A DNA stretch of 64,000 nucleotides, taken from contig NZ_QLMJ01000024.1 in assembly GCF_003259845.1 (NCBI RefSeq), positions 124,001 to 188,000 on the forward strand. Reading direction: 5' to 3'. The stretch comes from Actinoplanes lutulentus (GTDB lineage: Bacteria; Actinomycetota; Actinomycetes; Mycobacteriales; Micromonosporaceae). The notes under the pieces were generated by a model. It had not been told where the DNA came from and made no database searches. It saw nothing but the letters and a program-made list of their open reading frames with translations. The position numbers and the translations under genes were made by a program. Of this stretch, positions 1 through 8,500 are shown piece after piece (the stretch's first letter is position 1; each line of letters starts with the position of its first letter).

Positions 1-759
1 CCCCGGATCGTCCGCGTCCAGCGCGCCGGACATCTCCTCCAGGAGGCCGATCAGCCGGTGCAATTCCCGCTGCACGGATCTCCGGTTGCCGCCACACATC
101 GCCGCGGTCAGTTCCGGCCTGGTCGCGGCGACCCTCGTCCCATCCCGGAAAGACCCGGCGCCCAGCGCCCCGGCCAGCGGATCATCCGAGATCTGCGCGG
201 CCAGCACCGACGCGAACAGATGAGGCACGTGACTGATCTTGGAAACCGCCGCGTCGTGCTCGTCCGCGGTCGCCGGCACCACCCGCGCGCCCATCCCGGT
301 GAACAGGCGCGCCAGCGTCAGCCAGTCACCGAGATCGGTCTCGCCCGGCTCCAGGCAGAGCACCCAGGCGCACCCGTCGAACAGATCCTTCTCGGACGCC
401 GCGAACCCTGACGTCTCCTTGCCGGCCATCGGGTGCCCACCCACGAACCGGCCCACCCCATGCGCCCTCACCAGGTCCCTGACGGGACCTTTCACCGAGG
501 TCACATCGGTCACCAGGCCGTCGTACCCCGCCAGCTCAGTGATCAATTGCGGCAGGACCGGCATGGGTACGCCCAAAGCAGTCAACTCCGAGCCCGAGGC
601 AGCCTCGGCCAGCGACTCGGCGACCGGGAAACCCGCCGCACGGGCCGCGTCCCGGGTGGCCGGGTCAGCGTCGAAACCGACCACCTCGTGCCCGGCGGCG
701 TCCAGCGCCCGCAACAGCGACCCGCCGATCAGGCCCAATCCGGCGACGGCGATCCTCAT
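1..759 (-). CDS. tyrA: Prephenate dehydrogenase, truncated by the window edge
   Basis: The gene starts at ATG 757-759 and runs off the left edge, leaving 253 codons without a stop. It should catalyse the NAD(P)-dependent oxidative decarboxylation of prephenate in tyrosine synthesis, in the cytoplasm. The N-terminus reads MRIAVAGLGLIGGSLLRAL, a Rossmann nucleotide-binding loop with GxGxxG spacing, and is followed by TyrA-like stretches such as DVTSVKG, GHPMAGKE and SKISHVPH. The ATG overlaps the TGA of the upstream M23 lipoprotein gene by 4 nt, so the two are probably translationally coupled. The C-terminal part, including any ACT domain, lies outside the window. Confidence 0.9.
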   Translation of the reverse strand, partial: MRIAVAGLGLIGGSLLRALDAAGHEVVGFDADPATRDAARAAGFPVAESLAEAASGSELTALGVPMPVLPQLITELAGYDGLVTDVTSVKGPVRDLVRAHGVGRFVGGHPMAGKETSGFAASEKDLFDGCAWVLCLEPGETDLGDWLTLARLFTGMGARVVPATADEHDAAVSKISHVPHLFASVLAAQISDDPLAGALGAGSFRDGTRVAATRPELTAAMCGGNRRSVQRELHRLIGLLEEMSGALDADDPG

Positions 760-1511
760 GCCTTGCAGTCGTTCTTCTTTTCCCAGCTCTCGACGGTCGA
801 GACGGGGCTCTTCTGGCCGCCCTTGCGCCACGACTTGAGGAACGTCGCCGGCCAGATCACGCCGCGCCGCACCTTCCAGTCGCCGGTTTTCGCGCACGCC
901 GGCGAGATGCCGTAGTGCAGGTGGCAGACGTTGTTGGCGTTACCCGTCTTCCCCGTCTTGCCGAGCAGCTGGCCGGCCTCGACACGGACGCCGGCCTCGA
1001 TGCCGGACTGCACCTTGCTCAAGTGCGAGCCGTAGTAGCGCACGCCGTCGTCGCCGAGGATCGACACCGACAGGCCGCCGTTGTTGGGTCCGTCGGCGCT
1101 GCCCTTCACGTACTTGTCCTTGAGGCTGATCTCCAGAACCACACCGCTGGTGGTGGCGACGAACCGCTCGCCGCAGTCGACGAAGATGTCGGTCGCCGGG
1201 TATTTCGAGTGCGTCGTGTGGAAGTCGACGTTCGACGCGTCCACCGGGAAGGCGTACTTCACTGTCGTCGGCGCCGGCGCGCTGCTGCTTGCGGCGGCCG
1301 GAGGAGATGCGCTGGTCGTGGTCGCCTCGGTCGGCGCCGGTGCGGCCTCGGCGGGCGCGCCCGCGGACGGTGCCGAGCCGAACTGGGGTGTGGCGGACGG
1401 CTGCACGAAGATCGGCGTCGCCGCCGGCGACCCCGCACCGGCGACACTGCCGCAGCCGGCCAGGCAGGCGGCGACGACGGTCAGGCCCGAGAGGGTACGG
1501 AGGAAGCGCAC
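756..1511 (-). CDS. M23-family (LytM-like) peptidase lipoprotein
   Basis: This 251-residue protein has an N-terminal lipoprotein signal (LAGC, lipidated Cys at about 20). A Pro/Ala/Ser/Thr-rich linker follows (about 25-85), then an M23/LytM domain with the zinc-ligand pattern HxxxxxxD (H101, D108) and HLH (197-199). M23 enzymes cut peptidoglycan cross-bridges, so an exported wall hydrolase or its regulator is likely. I chose GTG 1511 because the lipobox then sits at the usual distance. The frame is open to 1646, but that extension is basic, low-complexity and unlike a signal peptide. Its TGA overlaps the tyrA start. The catalytic half is short, so activity rather than a scaffold role is inferred. 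Confidence 0.85.
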   Translation of the reverse strand: MRFLRTLSGLTVVAACLAGCGSVAGAGSPAATPIFVQPSATPQFGSAPSAGAPAEAAPAPTEATTTSASPPAAASSSAPAPTTVKYAFPVDASNVDFHTTHSKYPATDIFVDCGERFVATTSGVVLEISLKDKYVKGSADGPNNGGLSVSILGDDGVRYYGSHLSKVQSGIEAGVRVEAGQLLGKTGKTGNANNVCHLHYGISPACAKTGDWKVRRGVIWPATFLKSWRKGGQKSPVSTVESWEKKNDCKA

Positions 1512-1609
1512 CGAGCCATCCTGACAGAAGGCCACGCCCGCCGCAGACTCCGCGCTGGGCCCGGTAGCTGGATACGCTGAGGGCGACGATGGGTGGAGAG
1601 GGGACCGTG

Positions 1610-1999
1610 ATGGCTGATCGGCAGGGCCTCTGGAGCACGTCCGCACCGCCGCCCGGGTACATGCCGTCGCCGCTGGACCACCGGCAGCTCTCGCCCAGCC
1701 CGGCCCGGCCGGTCTACCGCGAACCGCACCCGGTCAAGGCCGGCCCGGTGCTCAGCGGACTGTCCGCCGCGGCCGTCTGGCTCATCCTCTTCGGCAGCCT
1801 CGGGCGCGGCCTCGCGTCGTACGCGTGGTGGACCATCGCCGCGGCGGTCAGCGCCTGGCTCGTCGCGCTTCTGCTCGCCGTGGTCGGTGACCGCGGCGCG
1901 GCCGTCGGCGTGGCGGTGGCGAGCGGTCTCGGGCTGTCGATCGCGATGACTTTCGTGGGGCTGCGATGGGCCGACACGTACGACTGGCCGCTGTGGTGA
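1610..1999 (+). CDS. Small membrane protein, three predicted TM helices
   Basis: This 129-residue protein has a Pro-rich cytoplasmic-looking N-terminus of about 45 residues and then three hydrophobic segments (roughly 50-68, 70-92 and 96-116) ending in WADTYDWPLW. ATG 1610 follows a purine-rich GGAGAGGGG at 1592-1601; the GTG immediately before it (1607) is an alternative. I recognise no catalytic motif, and the function is unknown. It diverges from the M23 lipoprotein gene across a short intergenic gap. Codon use is typical of the window, supporting a real gene. Confidence 0.7.
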   Translation: MADRQGLWSTSAPPPGYMPSPLDHRQLSPSPARPVYREPHPVKAGPVLSGLSAAAVWLILFGSLGRGLASYAWWTIAAAVSAWLVALLLAVVGDRGAAVGVAVASGLGLSIAMTFVGLRWADTYDWPLW

Positions 2000-2101
2000 A
2001 ACGGCCACCTTTCGTGCACCCTTCGTCGCGCTGAGAAGCGGGTCTGCCGAACTCTCCATCGACCCTTGACGAACGCGGAACCGCCGGTCACTCTCGGCTT
2101 C

Positions 2102-2269
2102 ATGGCCCCCTCGCCAGAAAAGCTCGACCCCGAGCGCTGCCGCCGCCGGCAGGCGCTGCTGGCAGCCCTCGCGCAGGCGAAAACGGTCCGCGAGCCGGAC
2201 CCGACCCAGCGGATGCGTGGCCTGCGGTTGCGTGAGCTGATCGCCGCGCGCCGACGTCCCGCGAACTGA
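2102..2269 (+). CDS. Possible small basic protein
   Basis: This is an open frame of 55 codons from ATG 2102, extendable to an ACG/GTG-type start near 2066. It encodes an Arg-rich polypeptide containing MRGLRLRELIAARRR. Third-position GC bias is compatible with coding, but there is no Shine-Dalgarno sequence and no family is recognised. It lies between the small membrane gene and the tadA operon on the same strand. It could equally be spurious or part of the 5' region of the tadA operon. Confidence 0.35.
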   Translation: MAPSPEKLDPERCRRRQALLAALAQAKTVREPDPTQRMRGLRLRELIAARRRPAN

Positions 2270-2359
2270 CTTCGTCACAGGTCAAGGCGTGGCGCGATGC
2301 GCCCGCCTCGCCACCCGCTACCGTCAGGCGCTGAGGATAAGAGTCGTGTTGGGGGAATC

Positions 2360-2875
2360 GTGTCGATTTTCGCTGCCGCCGTCGGCCGTACTAAGAACGG
2401 GTGGACGGCGTCGGAGCTGGACCTGACGGGCCTGGCCGACATCGACGAGGTGGTGGACGCGCTGCGCGATGCGGAGCCGGACGCCGATCTCGCGGTGTTG
2501 TTCGTCGAGAGCGACGACGAGTACCTCTCGATCCTGCGCCTGGATGAGGGTGACGACCTGCGGATCTTCGGATCCGACTCGGCGTTCGCCGAGGAGTCCA
2601 GGATCGGATCAGTGCTGCTCGGTGAGGTGGAGGCGCCGGCGCTCGGGGTGGACGACCTGAGCGCCAATGACGGCGACGATGACGAGGAGCGCCCGGCGGC
2701 CGATCCGGACGCCGATCCGATCGGCGACGCTGAGCTGCTCGGTGACCTGGGTGTCAACGCGCAGCGGCTGCTGGAGCTGTGTGGCAAGGACGGGATGTTG
2801 CCGTCCGACGTCACCGCGGAGATCTGTCAGAGGATCGGCTGCGGTGACGAGATGGAGGAGCTGCGCGACGCGTGA
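2360..2875 (+). CDS. tRNA adenosine deaminase-associated protein
   Basis: This is a 171-residue acidic protein from GTG 2360. It begins SIFAAAVGRTKNGW and matches the actinobacterial family that accompanies TadA: an N-terminal alpha/beta part with SELDL and AVLFVES, an Asp/Glu-rich linker near 115-130, and a C-terminal helical part with DGMLPSDV. The stop overlaps the tadA GTG by 4 nt, so the two are coupled. No catalytic motif is visible and the biochemical role is not established. The frame is open upstream to 2297, but GTG 2360 gives the natural N-terminus. Confidence 0.85.
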   Translation: MSIFAAAVGRTKNGWTASELDLTGLADIDEVVDALRDAEPDADLAVLFVESDDEYLSILRLDEGDDLRIFGSDSAFAEESRIGSVLLGEVEAPALGVDDLSANDGDDDEERPAADPDADPIGDAELLGDLGVNAQRLLELCGKDGMLPSDVTAEICQRIGCGDEMEELRDA

Positions 2876-3318
2876 ACCGTCGTTCGCAGCACGAGGAGTG
2901 GATGCGGCGCGCGCTCGCCGTCGCATCCGCCTCGCCCGATGACGTGCCGGTCGGCGCGATCCTGCTCGGCCCGGACGGCGCCGAGCTGGCGGCGGCCGGC
3001 AACGAACGCGAGCTCACCGGCGACCCGACGGCACACGCCGAGGTGCTGGTGCTCCGGAAGGCCGCTGCCGCGCTCGGCAGCTGGCGGCTGGACGGCTGCA
3101 CGCTCGTGGTGACGCTGGAGCCGTGCACCATGTGTGCCGGCGCGCTGGTGCTGGCCCGGGTGTCGACGGTGGTCTTCGGCGCCTGGGAGCCCAAGACCGG
3201 AGCGGTCGGCTCCCTCTGGGACGTGGTCCGCGACAGCCGCATCAACCACCGCCCCGAGGTCTACGCAGGCGTGCTGGAAACCGAGTGCGCACAGCTGCTG
3301 CGCGACTTCTTCAGATAA
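2872..3318 (+). CDS. tadA: tRNA-specific adenosine-34 deaminase
   Basis: A 148-residue cytidine-deaminase-fold enzyme that converts wobble adenosine 34 of tRNA-Arg(ACG) to inosine. The zinc/catalytic motif HAEV (H55, E57) and the PCTMC pair (C85, C88) are intact, and the length is normal for the family. It starts at GTG 2872, overlapping the preceding gene by 4 nt. It ends just before an array of tandem palindromic repeats that separates it from convergent deoD. Confidence 0.95.
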   Translation: MNRRSQHEEWMRRALAVASASPDDVPVGAILLGPDGAELAAAGNERELTGDPTAHAEVLVLRKAAAALGSWRLDGCTLVVTLEPCTMCAGALVLARVSTVVFGAWEPKTGAVGSLWDVVRDSRINHRPEVYAGVLETECAQLLRDFFR

Positions 3319-3320
3319 CT

Positions 3321-3398
3321 GAGCCGGCTGGCTCCGCCCTGAGCCGGTTGGCTCCGCCCTGAGCCGGTTGGCTCCGCCCTGATCCGCAGGGCGGAGCC
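3321..3398. terminator. Tandem palindromic repeats forming a bidirectional terminator-like structure
   Basis: Three 20-bp tandem copies (3321-3340, 3341-3360, 3361-3380) of GAGCCGGTTGGCTCCGCCCT are present; copy 1 differs by one base. Each contains its own GAGCC/GGCTC hairpin. They are followed at 3388-3398 by AGGGCGGAGCC, which can pair with the end of any of the three copies. The array lies between the convergent tadA and deoD genes, the position expected of a transcription terminator. No U-tract is obvious. Confidence 0.6.
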
Positions 3399-3405
3399 GG
3401 CAGGA

Positions 3406-4113
3406 TCAGCTGATCGCGGTGTCCAGGCCGATTTTGACCATGTTGCTGAAGCCCTGCTCGCGCTGGGCGGAGTCCATGGCCTCGCCGCGCTTGATGTGAT
3501 CGCTCACGGTCAGGATGGTGAGCGCCTTGGCGCCGTAGCGGGCCGCGATCGTGTAGATGGCGGCGGACTCCATCTCGACAGCGAGCACGCCGTAATCGGC
3601 GAGCGAGTCGTAGAGGTCGGGCCGGTCGGTGTAGAAGGCGTCGGCGGCCAGGATCGGGCCGACCCGGATCGGGACGCCCTGCTCGGCGGCGATGTCGACG
3701 GCGGTGCGCAGCAGACCGAAGTCGGCCACCGGCGCGTAGTCGACCAGGCCGTCGAAGCGGGTCCGGTTCATGTTCGAGTCGGTCGCTGAGCCGATCGCGG
3801 CGATCACGTCACCGAGGTTCAGGTCCATGGCGAGCGCGCCGCAGGAGCCGATCCGGATCACGGACTTCACGCCGTACTCGTTGATCAGCTCGTGGGTGTA
3901 GATCGAGGCCGACGGCATGCCCATGCCGGAGCCCTGTACCGAGACCCGCTGACCCTTCCAGGTGCCCGTGAAGCCGAGCATCCCGCGGACCTGGGTGTAA
4001 CAGACCGCGTCCTCCAGGAACGTCTCGGCGATCCATTTCGCCCGCATCGGGTCGCCGGGCAGAAGCACCCGCTCGGCGATGTCGCCCGGCTTGCCGCCGA
4101 TGTGCACGCTCAT
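3406..4113 (-). CDS. deoD: Purine nucleoside phosphorylase, DeoD type
   Basis: This 235-residue cytosolic enzyme phosphorolyses purine nucleosides in nucleoside salvage. It carries the hexameric PNP signatures [14 protein letters not shown] near the N-terminus, [16 protein letters not shown], the ribose-binding VEMESAAIY and a catalytic-Asp segment VSDH. Length matches bacterial DeoD (about 235-240). I chose ATG 4113, preceded by GGAGAAACC on the minus strand; the frame stays open to 4164 but that extension is not conserved. It converges with tadA. Confidence 0.93.
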   Translation of the reverse strand: MSVHIGGKPGDIAERVLLPGDPMRAKWIAETFLEDAVCYTQVRGMLGFTGTWKGQRVSVQGSGMGMPSASIYTHELINEYGVKSVIRIGSCGALAMDLNLGDVIAAIGSATDSNMNRTRFDGLVDYAPVADFGLLRTAVDIAAEQGVPIRVGPILAADAFYTDRPDLYDSLADYGVLAVEMESAAIYTIAARYGAKALTILTVSDHIKRGEAMDSAQREQGFSNMVKIGLDTAIS

Positions 4114-4228
4114 GAGGTTTCTCCGCTTCGCTTGTCCATGAGTTCGATCTTGCCAGGTCAGCACGTTCCGGCCGGGTTATGGGTGACCCGGCGACGAGCG
4201 CTCCCAGGCGTCCGGTAACGTACGTACC

Positions 4229-4318
4229 GGTGGCGTGTCCGAGCGGCCTAAGGAGCACGCCTCGAAAGCGTGTGAGGGTTAACGCCCTCCGAGGGTTCAA
4301 ATCCCTCCGCCACCGCCA
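4229..4318 (+). tRNA. tRNA-Ser (anticodon CGA)
   Basis: A cloverleaf folds with acceptor GGTGGCG pairing with CGCCACC (4308-4314), discriminator G4315 and an encoded CCA (4316-4318). The anticodon stem CACGC/GCGTG encloses loop CTCGAAA, giving anticodon CGA (codon UCG). The long variable arm (GAGGGTTAACGCCCTC) and T-arm GGGTTCAAATCCC fit a class II serine tRNA. Confidence 0.95.
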
Positions 4319-4325
4319 ACCAGCA

Positions 4326-4357
4326 GAGCCTGGTCCCTTTTGGGGGACCGGGCTCTC
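4326..4357 (+). terminator. Terminator after tRNA-Ser
   Basis: A GC-rich stem-loop, GAGCCTGGTCCC with GGGGACCGGGCTC around a TTTTG loop, starts 8 nt downstream of the tRNA. It is followed by a T-containing stretch. Position and structure fit an intrinsic terminator for the tRNA transcript. Confidence 0.7.
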
Positions 4358-4668
4358 TGTATTTCTAGCCGCTTCGCTGTTACGCTCCGTGGCCTTCGGC
4401 GGGATCCCCCGACCATGTGAGCGGCGACTCATCCGTTCGGTTGTTCCCCATGATCAGTGCCTGTCTGTGTAACAGCGGTGTTTCGCTGCACGTCAAGGCC
4501 GTAATTACGCACCGTAGTGAATCTTGGACGGCCCTGCGATGTAGGGAGTAGCGCAAGTCACGCGGGTCAAATCCACCGGATCAGACAATGTGGTTCCGAC
4601 CGGGCGGCGACCAACATTCGGAGGATCGCCCTACGCAGATCTGTCGATGTGTGTCCTAGATTTGACAC
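4358..4668. other. Intergenic region, no gene recognised
   Basis: About 310 bp between the tRNA-Ser terminator and the next small gene. Base composition is somewhat lower in GC than the flanks. I see no convincing frame, RNA gene or riboswitch. TAGATT at 4657-4662 lies 6 bp before GTG 4669 and could be a -10 element for a leaderless transcript, but no -35 match stands out. Confidence 0.4.
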
Positions 4669-4878
4669 GTGAGAGTTGAGCATCACTGGTGGAATGGCGA
4701 CCTCCGTCTCCAGCGTCGTGACGTCTACATCCGGACCGACGGCGAGATGTGGGAGGTTGAGGCCCAACTGGGCGGCCCTGAGGGCAAGTCCAAGGTGCAG
4801 CAGTGTCCCGGCCGGGCTTCAGCAATGATCCTGGCCGACGCGTGGCGAGGTCCACGCTGGCGGTGGCGCGAACTGTAA
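4669..4878 (+). CDS. Small hypothetical protein
   Basis: A 69-residue protein from GTG 4669 with a Trp/Arg-rich composition (RVEHHWWNGDLRLQRRD, DAWRGPRWRWREL). It has no signal peptide or membrane segment. The alternation of charged and aromatic residues looks like a small beta-rich protein rather than a chance frame, and a hairpin terminator follows directly. No Shine-Dalgarno sequence precedes the GTG, but a -10-like TAGATT sits 6 bp upstream, so leaderless translation is possible. Function unknown. Confidence 0.55.
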   Translation: MRVEHHWWNGDLRLQRRDVYIRTDGEMWEVEAQLGGPEGKSKVQQCPGRASAMILADAWRGPRWRWREL

Positions 4879-4939
4879 GTCGCGCCAGGAGCCTGGGCTG
4901 TGCCGCCATTGCTTGACTGTTTTCGGCCAGCCTTCACGA

Positions 4940-4975
4940 TCGGGTCGGACCCCTTGGGGTCCGGCCCGTTTGTGT
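4940..4975 (+). terminator. Intrinsic terminator
   Basis: The stem CGGGTCGGACCCC pairs with GGGGTCCGGCCCG around a TT loop and is followed by a T-rich tail (TTTGTGTTGTT). It lies about 60 bp after the small 4669-4878 gene and before the STAS gene. Confidence 0.75.
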
Positions 4976-5047
4976 TGTTACCCGTGGGAAGTCAGACGCA
5001 CGTCTTGTCCGATGTGCCCGGAACATGTGGATCTAGCGTTTGTTTTT

Positions 5048-5389
5048 ATGCGCGCCATTGTCATCGAGCACCGATCCGACGTCGTGGTTCTCCAGCTGTG
5101 CGGGGAACTCGACGCCGACTCGGCTGCCCGGCTGTACAAAACGCTCGCGGAGCTGCTGGAACGACCGGTTCCCCGGATCGTCGTGGATCTCAGCGAGCTG
5201 AAGTTCTGCGACTCGGTGGGCCTCAGTGCGTTCATCACCAGCAAGCAGGTGATCGTGTCCAGGGGCGGCTGGCTGAGTTTCGCCGGCGCCGACCAGTTCC
5301 TCACTCAGTTGCTGGAGACGGTGGGCCTGAGCCGGTACTTCGCCATTTTCCCTGAGGTCGAGGACGCGATAGCGGCAGCCCGGATGTGA
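5048..5389 (+). CDS. STAS-domain anti-sigma-factor antagonist
   Basis: A 113-residue single STAS domain with the family core VVVLQLCGELDADSA, IVVDLSELKFCDSVGL and an expected phosphorylatable serine at S56 in the CDSVGL motif. Proteins of this type bind an anti-sigma kinase when unphosphorylated and so free a sigma factor in partner-switching pathways. No cognate anti-sigma or sigma gene lies next to it, so the partner must be elsewhere. I chose ATG 5048 because the STAS fold starts there; the open upstream extension to 4913 crosses the preceding terminator region. Confidence 0.85.
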   Translation: MRAIVIEHRSDVVVLQLCGELDADSAARLYKTLAELLERPVPRIVVDLSELKFCDSVGLSAFITSKQVIVSRGGWLSFAGADQFLTQLLETVGLSRYFAIFPEVEDAIAAARM

Positions 5390-5533
5390 GCGGGGGGCCG
5401 TAACGGGTTCGTCGCCTCCTCTGGGCTGGGAACTCCCGAATGGTGGGATAGTGGATTAGGTCGATGCCTCACGCTGCGATGATCTACGCCTGTTGATGAA
5501 GCCGCTGATCTGCGGGTTAAACGGGGGATCTTC

Positions 5534-8500
5534 GTGAGGCGTTGGGGCGCCGCTCTGCTGAGCGGTCTGATAGTCGCTGTTCTGGCGCCGGGGGCCGCGT
5601 TCGCGGTGACGCCCGAGCCATCCGTGTCCATATCGGCCAGCCCGTCGGAGTCGGCCTCGGCGTCGCCTTCAGCAGCGGAGTCGGCCTCGGTCGAGCCTTC
5701 GTCGTCCGTACCCTCGGCTGTTGGGTCTTCGCCCACGCCTTCGCCTGCCGCGTCCTCGGCAGTGCCCACTGACAAGGTCGCGCCCACCGAGAAGGTCGCG
5801 CCCGCCGAAGAGCTCGCGCCCGCTGAGAAGAGCGCCGCCGGCTGTGGCGGGGAACTCGTCCTGGGGAGCCCGGTCAGCTGTGCGGTGATCTCGGGCCAGG
5901 AGCGGCACACCTACACCGTGCGGACCACGGTCGACGGTGAGCGGCTTCTGACGAACTTCGTCAGCGGCGGCAACGACGCGCAGGCCACGCTGATCCTGTC
6001 GGACGGCGGGACCTGTTACGTCGGCGCCTACTCCGACGGATGTCAGGCGCCGCAGGCCGGTGTACACACGATCGAGGTCTTCCTCAACTACAGCGAGGGT
6101 TCCACGTCGTACGCGCTAGGCGTCGAATCGCAGACCAACCCGTCGAAGTGCGTCACCGTGGACTCGTTCGCGGCGAACGGGCCGAAGCTGTCCGGCAAGC
6201 TGCCGCGCGGCGCGGCCGGAGACTGCTACCGCATCGACGGCAAGGCCGGCATGCGGCTCACGGCCGAGATGACGCAGACCGCCGCCGACGGCAACACCAA
6301 CCTCGCCGACGTCCGGGGCTGGATGCAGAACCCGGCCGGCGAGCGCATCTGCCCGATCCAGTTCGGTGGCGGCGAGTGCACCCTGGAGACGGACGGCGAG
6401 TACCGGGTCTTCCTGGCCGACAATTACGCCGGTGCCACCGACTACACGTTCCGTCTCGTCCGGACCGACGTGGTGACAGGCTGCGACTCACTGCGGGAGG
6501 CCGGGTTCGGCGCGCTCTCCGCCGGTCAGTCGGCGAGCGGGGCGATTCCGACCGGCGAGTACCGCTGTTACGCCGTCGACCTCTCGTCCGGACTCAAGTT
6601 CGTCCAGTTCCGGGACGGCGGGCAGATCCTGTGGGACCTGACCGGGACGAACGGCTCGGTCTGCGGCAAGTACTCGACCGAGTACCGGCCCTGCGAGGTG
6701 GCGGCGGGCGCCTACACGCTGTGGCTGCGCAACCAGGACTGGACGTTCGATCCGGTCGCGTTCAGCGTCTCGATCGCCGACCTGGGCGCCACCGAGGGGT
6801 GCGCCGCGCAGTCCGGCACTCAGTGGAACCAGCCGGCTCAGGTCGTCACACCGGCCTCGCCGGTCGAGTTCTGGTGCCAGCCGTTCACCGCGGCCGCGGG
6901 CGAGCGGGTCCGGGCGTACGTGAGCGGCGGTGGCCTCTCCTGGATCACCGACGCCACCGGCGCACGGATCTGCGACGGCCAGGACTCCAGCCAGGACGGT
7001 TGTCTGCTGCCCGGCTCCGGGCCGTACCGCCTCATCGGTGAGGTGGACGGCGACGACGAGGTCAAGCTGCAGATCCGCAGCCTCTCCGCGCCGGCCGGCT
7101 GCCCGGTGATCACCCCGGGTGCGTACGGGTCGGCTCCGGCCGGCGCGTTCTCCGGTAACCGGTGCCGCGTGCTGAGCGTGCCGGCCGCCGGCCGTCACCT
7201 GGTCCGGGTCGTCGACGGCGAGAGCTACGAGCCGTGGGCGCAGATCTACAACGCCGCGGGCCTGAAGGCCTGCTCGGCCGGTTACCTCTGCAATTTCCCG
7301 GCCGCCGGCGAGTACACACTGGTCATCGGCTCGGGAGTGGAGGAGTCGCAGTACGCGACCGTCTTCACCGCGCCGAACGGGCCGGGATGTCTCCCGGTGA
7401 GCGACCAGGGCCTCGCCGATGCCGCATATCGGGGATCGCTCTCGGTCGCCGGCGAGACCGACTGCCTCGAACTGCGGGACAGCGTGGCCGGCGCCACGAT
7501 CGACGTGCTTCTGCCGACGCGCGCCGCCGACGCCGCTCGCCCCGGGTGGACCTTGATCAACGGAGCCGGCGAGAACCTGTGCGAGACCAACTCGTGCAAG
7601 CTGGCCGGGCCGGCGCCGTACCGGATCCTGCTCTCTTCGAGTGAGGGCGTCGCGGCAGGCGAATACGCGCTGATCGTGCAGCGCACCGACCGGATCACCG
7701 GCTGTGCGGCCCTCCCGCTGGGCGCCATCGGCGACAACAGCGGTGTGACCACGGCGTTCTCGGCCGACCGCTTCGCCACCTGTTACACGATCCCGGCGGG
7801 GCAGCACGCCACCTCGGAGATCTTCAGTCATCTGCCCGTGAACGGCGGGACCGGCACCGCCGTGTTCACCGTTCTGGACGAGACCGGGCGGGTGGTCTGC
7901 GGCAGCGAGTGGGACGTCACCTACCAGCTGATCCACTGTGGGCTCACGACCGGTAAGGCGTACACGGCGGTGCTGGTCGCGCAGCCGGCGAACGTTCAAT
8001 ATCGGGTGAGCCGGCGCGATGCCAGCCCGGCCGGGGCCAAGTGCCAGGCGCCCGCGTCGACAGTGCTCGGCGGCCCCGGTGCGGCGGGCACCCTGACCGG
8101 TGCGGGCGACGTTCGCTGCTACCGGGTCAGCACGTCGGCTTCGGCTGTCTTCTGGCTCGGGTTGCGCAGCACCGACCACACGGCGCGATACCGGATCACC
8201 GACGCGGCGGGGAAAGCGCTGTGCGACGGATTCGTCTATCCCTGCCGGGTGTCCGGGTCGACGAGCTACCAGGTCTTCGTCCGGCCGGTGGCGGGGCGCG
8301 CATCGGTGCCGTACCGGTTCGACGCCTGGAACCTCGGCACCAAGGACAAGCCCGCGGCGCAGTGCGAGAAGGCGTACGGAGCACCGGGTTTCGGAACGCT
8401 CACCGGAACGCTCGGCGATCAGCGGACCGCGATCTGCGTCGCGGTGCCGGTGAAGAACCGCAGCGAGTTCCTGGTCCGGCTGACGAACACGGCCGGCAGG

